The notes below the pieces were generated by a model. The model made no database searches and was not told where the DNA came from. It was given only the letters and a program-made list of their open reading frames with translations. Positions 40,105 through 49,414 of a DNA stretch of 64,000 bases are shown one piece after another. The stretch is from positions 503,777 to 567,776 of the forward strand of contig NC_018257.1 of the NCBI RefSeq assembly GCF_000227135.1, in the 5' to 3' direction. The translations under genes were made by a program, and so were the position numbers. The stretch is from Leishmania donovani. Taxonomy: Eukaryota; Euglenozoa; Kinetoplastea; Trypanosomatida; Trypanosomatidae. Within the stretch, counting starts at the first letter, position 1, and each line of letters begins with the position of its first letter.

Positions 40105-41311
40105 TATCCTGACACGGACACGTGTGCCGATCTGCACAAATAATTGCCGAAGGTGGTCTGCTCTTTGTTCTTGTCGAAGAAGAAGCGAACAGGATGGTAT
40201 TCGTGAGAGGCGATCGCGTGGCGCACCGCGTGCACGGCAACGCGAGCATATCTTCGAAGCACGAGTGATCGCACATGATTTGGAAAGCGAAAGAAAAAAA
40301 AAGTCATTCAAGAACGAATGCAGACTTCTAGGTGAGCTGGCTTCTCCCCACGCCCCCAGTTAGCGCGACCCGCTTGAACGGCTGCTCGGGTAAGTGGAGT
40401 GGTGGAGCCTCTTCGCCATACTTTGGTCGTGCTGTGACGCGGACATCGGCGAATGAACAAAGTGCGCTTCGCCGTTTCTCCGCGCCCCTCCTGTGCGACT
40501 TCAGGACTTTGCACGCACGTCTTGGAATCATCGACCCTCTGTGTTTCCTCACCGCTTTTGGACTCGTGCATGCGGCCACAGCCTCTCATTGTGCGGCATC
40601 TCTGCAGCTCTGCATTGCCTGCTTCGCTGCTCTTCTTTCCCCAGTGGCACCGCATTTGTATTGAAGCGTCGCCGAACAAGTGTCACCTGTCCCAGCAGCA
40701 CCAACTGTAACGTGCAGACCGAGTCGTCTGCAGAGGAAGACCCGCGCTTCACTGCGCGTGACTGGTGCTGAGGCAGCCTGCTACTGCGTCTTCATTGCGC
40801 TCGCATAGTTTTCTGCCACTCCTTCCCGTCACGGCGTGGTGGGGTCTTGCCAACCCGCTCCCTTTGTTGCGCGCCGCCCCCTCCCCTCCCTTCCCTTCTC
40901 TGGGTTGCTTACGGCGGCACCTTAACCCCTCTCCTCACGCCTCTTTGTATTATATGTGGTCTTCGTTTTCGCTGCATGCGTGTGCACAGGTTCTCTCATC
41001 TTCGTTTCGCTGGCGCATCGTTCTTTACGTGTTGGTATCACTATTGGGTGGCTTTGCCGCCGAACCCCTCAAACGCGCAGCCGGACGCGTAAGCCCGAAA
41101 GGGCAGTTGTGTAAGCGTCGTCGAATCCTTTCACCGGGTGTGCGACCACCTCATTCCACTCACCTCCCGTTCCCGTGGGCGAACAGCTGTTTGCCGCACA
41201 GCTCCACGGAGGCCACCCCCTCCAGCCGCCTGTCTCGTCACCCTCTTCTCTATCTTACAGTTTGCGTGGCGCAAAACTGACGGGCCCACGCACACGCCTC
41301 GATCGTGAAGT
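40105..41311 (+). other. Spacer before the kinase gene
   Basis: No gene is supported. Long C/T-rich stretches at 40860-40950 and 41205-41265, with cag sites (for example 41259-41262 ttacag), lie just upstream of the kinase ATG and are probable splice signals. Confidence 0.6.
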
Positions 41312-44300
41312 ATGGCAAGTACTGAAACCGTTTGGGATGGCGCTTGCCTGCTCCTCGCTACCGATGTGGCAGGGGTGCTCCACTGCTACCAGTACACGAC
41401 GGAGAAGGTGAGCGACGGTAGCACCGACAATGACGATGAGCGCGTTGCCGTCTTGACACACCTTTGGTCGCACAGCCTTGGAGACGAAGACGTGCCGTCC
41501 GAGTTGGTGGCGGCGGCTGATGGCGGTACTAGTCCAACGGCGTCCTCGATTGCTGCATCCGCGAAAGCTGAACGGGACGCGCGCGCTGGCTTTAAATGTG
41601 CACTTTCAAAGCGCCTTCGCCTTCTAGAGCCTGCCTCGACCATGCTCGCTCGGTGGGCAGCGGCGGAAGGGCCGCGTGCATCGGGTGAGCACCGAGATAT
41701 CTCCTCTGCATCACCCAAGTCGGGTTTTACTGAGGGGCATAGTCGCGTCAACGGTGGCGATGCGGACGGAGCTTGTGACACTGCCGCCCGAGGCACCAGG
41801 GAGGGAAAGATCGACGGGATTCCTCCAGTTGCGGCAGCCCACCATTTTGGGCTGCAGGCAATCGGCGCGTCGTGCCCGTTCTGCAAACGTGTGTCTTTCT
41901 CATCTTCGTCACCGTCTCCGGCGTTCACCTCGCCCTACTCACCCTGCACGCCCCGATTCACCAGCACCTCGGCTGCCACCGCCACTCAAAAGCCGACATG
42001 TGCAACAACGTCGGCTACCACCTCATTGCTCTGTAGCAGCACAGCCGGCCGAGCCGCGATCGTGCGTAGACGGAGTGAAGTGCGGGAAGAAACTGTCGGG
42101 GATCGCCGTGTTAGCGATGCTAGCGGCGACAACTTCTTTCGGCCCTGCGACTTTATGGCTCGAATTCCGGAGGCGGCCTACAGCGGCTTTAATGCGAGCG
42201 CGAAAGCTCGGCCGGCGGCGGCGGCAGGCTCGATCACGCCTGTGGACCTTGCAGCACCGACAGTGGGGTGCGCGTCCAGTCAACTTGCCGAGGTCGCGTG
42301 GTACTGGCGCTGCCCACGCTGTGTTGTCGATGCACGCGCGACACCCGACGGTGGCGGCAGTGACGCCAAACGTGCGTCGCACAGATACTTTGTTAGCGAG
42401 GAGGAAGCGGGTCAGCTAAGTCGTGATGACACGGCGATGGAAACAGGTGATTTGGCCGAGGTTGCCGCAACGGCGCACTTATGGATGCCCTTGCCGGAGG
42501 CAGTGCGGCATTGGAATGCCGTCTGCTGTCATCATCACCGACTGTTACTCTTGCGCCACATGGAGGAGGGATACATCGAGCTGGACTTGTTCACAGGGGC
42601 ATCACTTGATAGCATTTATATGAAAGCTGACATGAAGGTGGCGGTATCAGCGGAGATGCTGGACTCGACATCGTCTTTCGACATCTCTGCTCACAGTATC
42701 TACTCGTCCGTCAGTGATGGCAGCGGCACCGAGGTGAGCCATGACAGCTGTGCTAGCATCTCTGATGCGAATGGCGACGGGCTACCGCGTGCGGTGCTGT
42801 CGCTGACAACACAGCGCTATGAGACACTGATCATGCAGGCGACGGTGTCCCGCTCCTCAGCGAAGGTCACCAAGGGGAGGAAGACAAGGAAGGAAACGAT
42901 GACCGCTCCGATACAGAAAGCAGCTCACACGTGCCTAGCAAAGCTGGCAGCACCAGCGATTCAGCTCGGCCTGACATGGCACGCGCCCAGACAGCGCGTA
43001 CGCAAAGACCTTTCGTTCTCCGATGCCGATGATGAGGCTGTGGTGGAGAGGCAGCAGGGCGAAGCAGAGCTGCTTGCCACGTCTCAAGTGCCGGCTGTGC
43101 TATCATTCTCGTCGGTCAGCAGCGAGAACACGTTGCACCACGGTAGCACAAGTGCGTCGGACATCGACATGGACGTAATGGCGGGCCGCAAGCAACTCCC
43201 CCCGCAGTACCACTTTCTCCGCGCAGTCAGTCCTGCACCGTCGTCATCTGCCATCTCGGCAACCTCACCGAGAGGCATCCGCAATGAACCAACGAAGTGG
43301 TCGAGAGAAAAGCCTGCGAGGCCCAAGTATGCGGGCACTGACAGGAGTGCGGAGTCATCCGCGGGGCGCGAAGCAGTGCCGAATGAAATCCCAGTGCGGT
43401 GCGGGCCGGGCGGATGCGTGTACAGAGCCGTGAGTGCAACGCTCGACAGCTTTACCGCCGCCGGAAACGGTGATTCGGCACCTCTTCAGTTTCTTCTTCT
43501 CCTGCAACTGCCTCTCCCTCTTGTGGAGGCATTCTGGGTGACACTACCGTCATCCTCTGCATCGGGGTGCTCACAGAACGGCGGCGACGCGGCGTTTCGG
43601 CGCCGCGCAGGTGAGCGATCTATGTCCGCCGTCGAGCTGCGGCGTGTTCCATGGCTTCCACGTGACGCTTGCAGTCTTAGGGTTGTCGAGGTTGCGGCTG
43701 GCGCACCGATAAGTGCCTCCAGCGCATCGAAGGCGCGAACGACTCTGCGTGGATTTGTCCTTGAGGCGTCAGAGGTACCCTCGGCGCGGCGTGCGATGTC
43801 TACCGGGCTCCCACGTGTCTTGCGTGCGCTTTCTGCCTATGACGTGTTTAGCGCTAGGAGGGCGACTGTGCGTAGCGCCTGGCTTGCGCGCGATAGACGG
43901 GGTGACTGCGGCCCGTTTAGCGCCTCGTCCGACGCAGGGGAACGCGAGCGGGCTGCTGAAGCGGCAGCAGCCCCGGAGCATCGCAATGGCACCCGCGCCG
44001 TACACACCAAAAGCTTTTCCACACCCTTTCCCTACGAGAGCAAAGAGACGAGCAGCAGCATCACTCACATCATCAGCTCGCCGCCGCGTCATTACATCCC
44101 GGCAGCTAGTTTCTTCGACGAAAACTTCGAGCCGCTCATGCTGCTTGGCCGCGGCGTCGGTGGGGCGGTGCTGCTCGCGCGACATCGCTTCACCGGTGTC
44201 TTCTACGCCATCAAGGTGCTGGTCGCCCGCGACTACGATAGTGAGCGCGATATTCTGCAGGAGGTGCGGATTCATGCGATGTTGGAGAATCGTCACCTGG

Positions 44301-46378
44301 TGCGCTACCACACCTGCTGGTCCGAGGTCATTTCCGCCACTCGTGCGCAGCAGCTAGCGTTCATCGGTGTGTGCCACCCGTACGAGGCAAATTTGGGGCG
44401 CTGCAAGCGACTCAACTCTGCATCCTCTTCCATGCCCATGACGACTCGGCAGAGCGCACGCGACGGCGCCTCGCATTCTCCCACCAACTCAGACGGAGAC
44501 ATGCTCAACAGGTCGCAGTCACGCGGTGCACCAGGTGGGTGGCGTCACCTAATACTCCCAAGCCTTTCGAGCATGATGCTTGTGGGAAGCGATTCAACAA
44601 GTGGGGCGGTAACGCCGGAAAAGACGCCGATGCGATCGCATCCGCAACTCCGCGGCGACGGCCGGAGACGGCTCATCGTGGACGGATTCGCTGACGATTT
44701 GACGGACGATGACGGGGACGCGATGCCTGTGGGCCAGGCGGAGAAGCGGCAGGGCGCGGCAGATGATTGTTTGAGGCACTCGGGCAAAGGCATCTCCCCG
44801 CCTACAAAGATAGGGTCGCAACCATCACGGCGCCCTCTCACCTTTTCGTCGACGGCTTCTCCGTCTGCGTGGGGCACGCGTGCTTCTCTCACTGCGCATC
44901 GGCTACGCAAGCAGCTGCCAATCACCTCTGTCCTCAGCCCCGGCACTTCCTCTGCCGCCTCGAACAGCGTGAGTGGCACCACTGTTCAGGGCGTCGCCGA
45001 CAGCGAGGGAGAAGATCTTGAGTCCATTTGGGATGACGCTCAAGGGTCTGACAGCGACCGTAGCGAGGGTAGCGGCGACAGCTACGGCAGCAGCCAGCGG
45101 CCTGAGGAGAACACCATCATTGGCACACGCGTGGTATTCCTGCAGATGGAGCTGTGCCAGGGGACTCTGGCTCAGTACCTCGCTTCTCGCACTTCCATTG
45201 ATCGCGTGGAAAACTTGATCATCGCCATGCAGGTTGTGGCGGGGCTGCGGTACCTGCACCATCGCGGCATCCTGCACCGGGATGTGAAGCCGACGAATGT
45301 CTTCATGAATTACCGGTGCCAGTACCACAAGGAAGTCCATCAGACGAATTTGTCGAGCACGAGCGGTGCGGATGACGGCTCTGAGGATGAGGATGACACG
45401 AGGAGTTTCTGGGGGTTTCCAGGGTCCGCGACCTCGCACTCTGGCGCTTCGGCAGCGTGGCACGGTGATCGTGGCAATGAGGCCTGTGCACCTTCCCCGT
45501 CTTCAACTCTTACCTTGTGTCGGCGTCACCCGAGCTCCTGCCCGCCGACGCTTGCGTCCAGTGGCTGCGGCCCGAGCGTGTCTTGTGCACCGCGGCGATC
45601 TTCAATGGTCCCCCCTGGCATGCAGGAACTGTTCCGTGCTGCTTCCTCTCTCACGTCCGATTGGAAGGCGGAGACGACCATGACTTCGCTGGATAACTTG
45701 CCTTCATGGGATGGCGAGCGGGCAGCGCTCGATTTTGTCATGCACCCGCCACACCGCACGGCTACTGAGATGCTGCAGGAGCGACTGCTTCGGCGGCCAC
45801 CACCCCCAGCGGCTCGTCAGCGCGCCAGCTCGAAGTGCAAGTTGATGAAGGAGGAAATGACCGCCGCGGATGCGACTATGCCGCTTGTGCAGTCTGATGG
45901 TGGTCGACACTTTCTTCGCCGTCTAGCGAGTTGGCTGCTTCGCCGCTTCGTGCAGGTACAGCTGGGCGATTTGGGGCTCGCTAAGTTCTTGTACCAGCAG
46001 GAGCTGCGCGTGGACGGTTTTGTTTCCATGAACGCGATCAACACGATCGGCGTCGGCTCCCCGCTCTACGCGAGCCCAGAGCAGCTCAAGGGCAACCGGT
46101 GCACGCCTGCCTCAGACGCCTTTTCGGTCGGCGTTGTGCTAGCGGAGATGTACCTTCAGCCCAAGACCACCGCGGAACGCTTGACGGTGCTGCGTGAGGT
46201 GCGCGAGGGGGTCTACCGCGACAAGGTGCTGCTTGCCCAGTTCCCTGAGCTGAAGCTGGTGCGGCGCTTAACTGAGGCACAGCCAGAGTGCCGCATGACA
46301 CTCGCGGCGGTCCACAAAGCCCTCAGATCCTTTCTCGAACAAGCACTACAAGACGAGTTGTACCGCCACTACGAGTAG
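41312..46378 (+). CDS. Very large eIF2-alpha-kinase-like Ser/Thr protein kinase (about 1,688 aa)
   Basis: A kinase domain fills the C-terminal 45%: Gly-rich loop LGRGVGGAVLLARH (about 948-961), YAIKVLV with Lys968, HRDVKPTNVF (His1322 onward), DLGLAKF (Asp1553; Leu replaces Phe of the usual DFG) and GVGSPLYASPEQLKG. The closing region, with T-x-ER-x-x-V-L-x-x-VR and a late FPELKLV, resembles the PERK/GCN2 family. Two large inserts are present: about 250 residues in the N-lobe, as in eIF2 kinases, and about 210 between HRD and DLG. The ~940-residue N-terminus is Ser/Ala-rich; its first residues (DGACLLLATDVAGVLHCYQY) resemble a beta-propeller strand, as in PERK, but no signal peptide or clear transmembrane helix is seen. 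Such kinases phosphorylate eIF2-alpha under stress. Start ATG 41312 is the first in frame. Confidence 0.8.
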   Translation: MASTETVWDGACLLLATDVAGVLHCYQYTTEKVSDGSTDNDDERVAVLTHLWSHSLGDEDVPSELVAAADGGTSPTASSIAASAKAERDARAGFKCALSKRLRLLEPASTMLARWAAAEGPRASGEHRDISSASPKSGFTEGHSRVNGGDADGACDTAARGTREGKIDGIPPVAAAHHFGLQAIGASCPFCKRVSFSSSSPSPAFTSPYSPCTPRFTSTSAATATQKPTCATTSATTSLLCSSTAGRAAIVRRRSEVREETVGDRRVSDASGDNFFRPCDFMARIPEAAYSGFNASAKARPAAAAGSITPVDLAAPTVGCASSQLAEVAWYWRCPRCVVDARATPDGGGSDAKRASHRYFVSEEEAGQLSRDDTAMETGDLAEVAATAHLWMPLPEAVRHWNAVCCHHHRLLLLRHMEEGYIELDLFTGASLDSIYMKADMKVAVSAEMLDSTSSFDISAHSIYSSVSDGSGTEVSHDSCASISDANGDGLPRAVLSLTTQRYETLIMQATVSRSSAKVTKGRKTRKETMTAPIQKAAHTCLAKLAAPAIQLGLTWHAPRQRVRKDLSFSDADDEAVVERQQGEAELLATSQVPAVLSFSSVSSENTLHHGSTSASDIDMDVMAGRKQLPPQYHFLRAVSPAPSSSAISATSPRGIRNEPTKWSREKPARPKYAGTDRSAESSAGREAVPNEIPVRCGPGGCVYRAVSATLDSFTAAGNGDSAPLQFLLLLQLPLPLVEAFWVTLPSSSASGCSQNGGDAAFRRRAGERSMSAVELRRVPWLPRDACSLRVVEVAAGAPISASSASKARTTLRGFVLEASEVPSARRAMSTGLPRVLRALSAYDVFSARRATVRSAWLARDRRGDCGPFSASSDAGERERAAEAAAAPEHRNGTRAVHTKSFSTPFPYESKETSSSITHIISSPPRHYIPAASFFDENFEPLMLLGRGVGGAVLLARHRFTGVFYAIKVLVARDYDSERDILQEVRIHAMLENRHLVRYHTCWSEVISATRAQQLAFIGVCHPYEANLGRCKRLNSASSSMPMTTRQSARDGASHSPTNSDGDMLNRSQSRGAPGGWRHLILPSLSSMMLVGSDSTSGAVTPEKTPMRSHPQLRGDGRRRLIVDGFADDLTDDDGDAMPVGQAEKRQGAADDCLRHSGKGISPPTKIGSQPSRRPLTFSSTASPSAWGTRASLTAHRLRKQLPITSVLSPGTSSAASNSVSGTTVQGVADSEGEDLESIWDDAQGSDSDRSEGSGDSYGSSQRPEENTIIGTRVVFLQMELCQGTLAQYLASRTSIDRVENLIIAMQVVAGLRYLHHRGILHRDVKPTNVFMNYRCQYHKEVHQTNLSSTSGADDGSEDEDDTRSFWGFPGSATSHSGASAAWHGDRGNEACAPSPSSTLTLCRRHPSSCPPTLASSGCGPSVSCAPRRSSMVPPGMQELFRAASSLTSDWKAETTMTSLDNLPSWDGERAALDFVMHPPHRTATEMLQERLLRRPPPPAARQRASSKCKLMKEEMTAADATMPLVQSDGGRHFLRRLASWLLRRFVQVQLGDLGLAKFLYQQELRVDGFVSMNAINTIGVGSPLYASPEQLKGNRCTPASDAFSVGVVLAEMYLQPKTTAERLTVLREVREGVYRDKVLLAQFPELKLVRRLTEAQPECRMTLAAVHKALRSFLEQALQDELYRHYE

Positions 46379-47224
46379 CACAGTTGACGGCCCTTCTGTG
46401 CAGCCGTGCAAAGAGACACTGCGCGTAGACGGCAAGACGGAGGCGCGTAGCGGTGGATGTGGTAAGTCAAGTGGGAGGGAGAATGGCGGTGGTGTTGTTC
46501 TTGCGTTTGTATAAGAGCCGCAAGTACGCGCTGCAGTTCCGGAGGTGCGCGCGCGTGTGGGTGTGCACGCAGCCGCGCGCTTCTCTCCGTACCCTTCTTT
46601 CTTTCTCACTTTCCCGTTGCAGGGCCCCGTGCGCGTTTCCGCAGTGCGTGCGCCACTGCGGACTGCTGCTGATAGACATCGAAGCTAAAGGGCGTGACGC
46701 ATGCGCCACATAACAGAAGAACAAAAAGAGGAACCGTGGCCAAGGTGACCGCAGAGGCGTACTTCGTGCATGCTGAAGAGAGAAGATTATGGCAAGGGGC
46801 CACTTCGGCTTTCCTCACCACGCCATTTCCTGCAAGGAGGAAGCAGAACGAAAAAGGCCTCTGCCGCGTGTCTCTCTCTCAATGACCACCGCATGACCCC
46901 ACCACCACACACTCCCTTCCCATCTCCCCGCTGCTGCTTTCACGTTGTGGTCTGTGTAACCGGTGCACCTCTCTGAGAAAGGTCGGCGCACGCGCGTGCG
47001 CGGCGTTTCTCAGCACATTCGTTTCCTTCCTTGGACCTGGTCTCCTTCCCGTTTTGCACGGGCCCTCGCCCCATGCTGCGTATCCGTCATCCTCGCCTGG
47101 GCCGCCAACGTCAACCTTCCTCCCTCTCTTTCTTCCCGCCCCTGGCCCTCTCCTCCTCGTTCAGCAGGACGCAGCCGCAGCGAGGCGAGTGGCTGTCTTC
47201 TCCTTCTCACCTCTCCTTGGACTC
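46379..47224 (+). other. Spacer before the DUF1796-like gene
   Basis: No gene is supported. C/T-rich DNA at 46905-46945 and 47110-47165 ends close to cag 47164-47166, a possible acceptor about 60 bp before the chosen ATG. Confidence 0.6.
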
Positions 47225-48472
47225 ATGTGGCGTTGGGTGTCTCTAGGTGGGTGGTGTGGACCGTCGCTTATGCTCAGCAAGCTAGGTCTTCGCCCCGCTG
47301 AGGAGTCGCTGCCATTCGACATGGTGCGCTGCACCTTCGACGGTCTGGTGGAGTTGACTGCGAACGGCTTTTCGTCGTCGGTGCGTCCTACTCCCCCGGT
47401 TTCCCCCGCGAACCCCGCAGCAAGTGTGAGTGCTACTCCCGGCGTGGGCCGCTACAACTTTTCGCCAGCGCAAGAGGACGGCTACTTCCCACAAGCATCA
47501 CGCATTCCGTCAGCGCCCTCCCCCTCTGATGCTGCCGGCACCGCTGCACCCCCATGCTTTGCTCCGGATCCGGTGAATGTATGGTTGCTCTTCCGAAGCC
47601 AGCACGCCTGCTTCACCCACTATGACTTGAACAACACGGATGTGCAGGCGGAGTTCCGCAGGCGCATTCGTGCCTGGGAGGCCCTGCTTGCCCCGGAGAA
47701 TGCAGGCGCCGCTGGCCACGAAAGGGTGCGGCCCGTCACCTTCATCCGTACCGTCATTGCCGAGAATCCGGCGGAGGAGCTGGAGATGCTGCCGCAATTT
47801 CATCAGGCAGTGCGGGAGCGCACCCGCGGGAGACTTCCCTTCCGCACCGTTCTCGTCGTGCACGACCAGGCGGACACGACGCGGCCGCTTTGCGCGATGC
47901 CGCAGGAGTCGAAGGTCCATGGAAGCCCATGTATTGTGTGGAATCTGAGGCGGCAGCGCCCGGCGCGAACTTCCTCGTCCTCGTCAGCTGTTGACTCAAC
48001 GGGCGCGACGTCAGCAGCGACAGAGGCGCCGTCGCTCCTGGATGAGTGCCATGATGGCTATCAGACAATCCTCACCACCATGTCCAAAAACGCAAAGTGG
48101 CGCTCGCTGGACGCCTCGCTGCCGGCTTACGAGACGTACATCCATTCCCGCAAGGCGCCCTTCACCCCCTACACGGAGCTGAGCCGTGTAGACGGGGTGC
48201 CAGCCGTGCGAGGCACGTGCACCGGGTTTGGGTCGACCTTCTCCGCGGCTTTGGGCCGCTGCGTTCACTGTGGGTGCACCGATGGACACGCCGTCTCCGC
48301 AGAGCGATATGACAAGCACCAGGAGTGGGAAGAAGAGGATGTGAACGAGTTGCTCCTCAACTATGCCCTGCACCACTGCGACGAGGTGGCTGCGGTAGAG
48401 GCGACGGCGCGGCGGCAGAAGCGCGGCGCGCACGAGACGTGGCAGAAACTGCGGGTTCTTCTGTCAGACTGA
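47225..48472 (+). CDS. DUF1796-like putative papain-fold cysteine peptidase
   Basis: The N-terminus reads MWRWVSLGGWCGPSLMLSKL followed by GLRPAEESLPFDMVRCTFDG. This agrees with the DUF1796 pattern, where a Cys soon after a SLG-type strand starts a helix and is followed by a 'LR-x-x-S-x-PFDW' motif; such proteins are predicted papain-like cysteine peptidases. Cys11 would be the nucleophile. Later, NVWLLFRSQHACFTHYDLN supplies a His (HYDL) in the expected place, and FIRTVIAENPAEELEML follows. No signal peptide is evident. The 415-residue protein has Ser/Pro-rich and Cys/His-containing stretches near the C-terminus (CVHCGCTDGHA). The open frame extends upstream to 47054, but that part is translated pyrimidine tract; ATG 47225 places the Cys at the usual distance from the start. 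Activity is unproven in any organism I know. Confidence 0.72.
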   Translation: MWRWVSLGGWCGPSLMLSKLGLRPAEESLPFDMVRCTFDGLVELTANGFSSSVRPTPPVSPANPAASVSATPGVGRYNFSPAQEDGYFPQASRIPSAPSPSDAAGTAAPPCFAPDPVNVWLLFRSQHACFTHYDLNNTDVQAEFRRRIRAWEALLAPENAGAAGHERVRPVTFIRTVIAENPAEELEMLPQFHQAVRERTRGRLPFRTVLVVHDQADTTRPLCAMPQESKVHGSPCIVWNLRRQRPARTSSSSSAVDSTGATSAATEAPSLLDECHDGYQTILTTMSKNAKWRSLDASLPAYETYIHSRKAPFTPYTELSRVDGVPAVRGTCTGFGSTFSAALGRCVHCGCTDGHAVSAERYDKHQEWEEEDVNELLLNYALHHCDEVAAVEATARRQKRGAHETWQKLRVLLSD

Positions 48473-48916
48473 AAACCGGACGAAGAGGGAGTGAGTCGAA
48501 AGCGTTGCGGTGGCGCATCGGTGTCCGATGAGCTGGGGTGTGACTGCATGCCGTGGACCATACGGTAAGGCCGGCGCCACTCTAGTCGTATCCGATCCTA
48601 ACGGTGACTCTTTACAATCAAGCACAAGAACGACGTGAAAGGAATGCTCTGTGCACACGCGCCCATGCGTGTGTGCGTGTGTGTGTGTGCCGACCCTCCT
48701 TTTCTTCCCGCTTGCCGCCTGGCACTGGCGGGAGGCCAGCGACAAGAAACGCACTCACCACAGCTCCATTTTGCGCGGGCTCTTTCCCTGGTGCTCGACA
48801 GCCGTAAGACGCTATCCTTCTGCTGCTTCTCAGCCCTTTCCACTGTGTCTGTTCACCTTCGTATCGTGTCTCTCAACGATCTCTACGAGCTCCCTGTGAG
48901 TCCCACTGCGCGCAAG

Positions 48917-48952
<36 letters not shown>

Positions 48953-49414
48953 TGCACACACCTCGCATTGCAGGAACCTCACCGTGCTGTTTGCTCTCCC
49001 TTCTTCTGCTCTTCTTTTTGTTGTTGCTGCTTTGCTTGTCGCTGGTGACGGGTGGCGTCTGATGCGTTTATCTTCTCACCAGAGCCCCGCGTGACTGCTT
49101 TCTCCTCCTCCCCCGACTCCTCCGAGACTTCCCTCTACGAAAGCTTCGCAGCTGCTACGGCCACAAAGCCGACCCAAAAACCAACCGACACGATTTGCAT
49201 TCTCTCTATACACACACTAACGCAGAGCGTAGGCTTGCGGGCCCAGCGCAGCACTTGCGGCAGACGCGAGCACACCAGCACAATCCCCATTCAGGACTAG
49301 GCGGTTTCCCGCTCACGTGTATGCAGCACGTACCACCGTTAGAGCCCTTCCCTTCCCTCAGGAGCACGATATTAGCTAACCATACATCAAAACGCGTACG
49401 CCCTCGCCAAGCAG
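48473..49414 (+). other. Spacer before the PH-kelch gene; CA repeat
   Basis: No gene is supported. A CA run of about 15 repeats lies at 48921-48949 and pyrimidine-rich DNA with T/TTG clusters at 48995-49045. Acceptors such as the cag at 49412-49414 directly precede the next ATG. Confidence 0.6.

Noticed and set aside
47054..47224. N-terminal extension of the DUF1796-like protein
   Set aside because: It is translated pyrimidine tract; the conserved Cys motif begins a few residues after ATG 47225.
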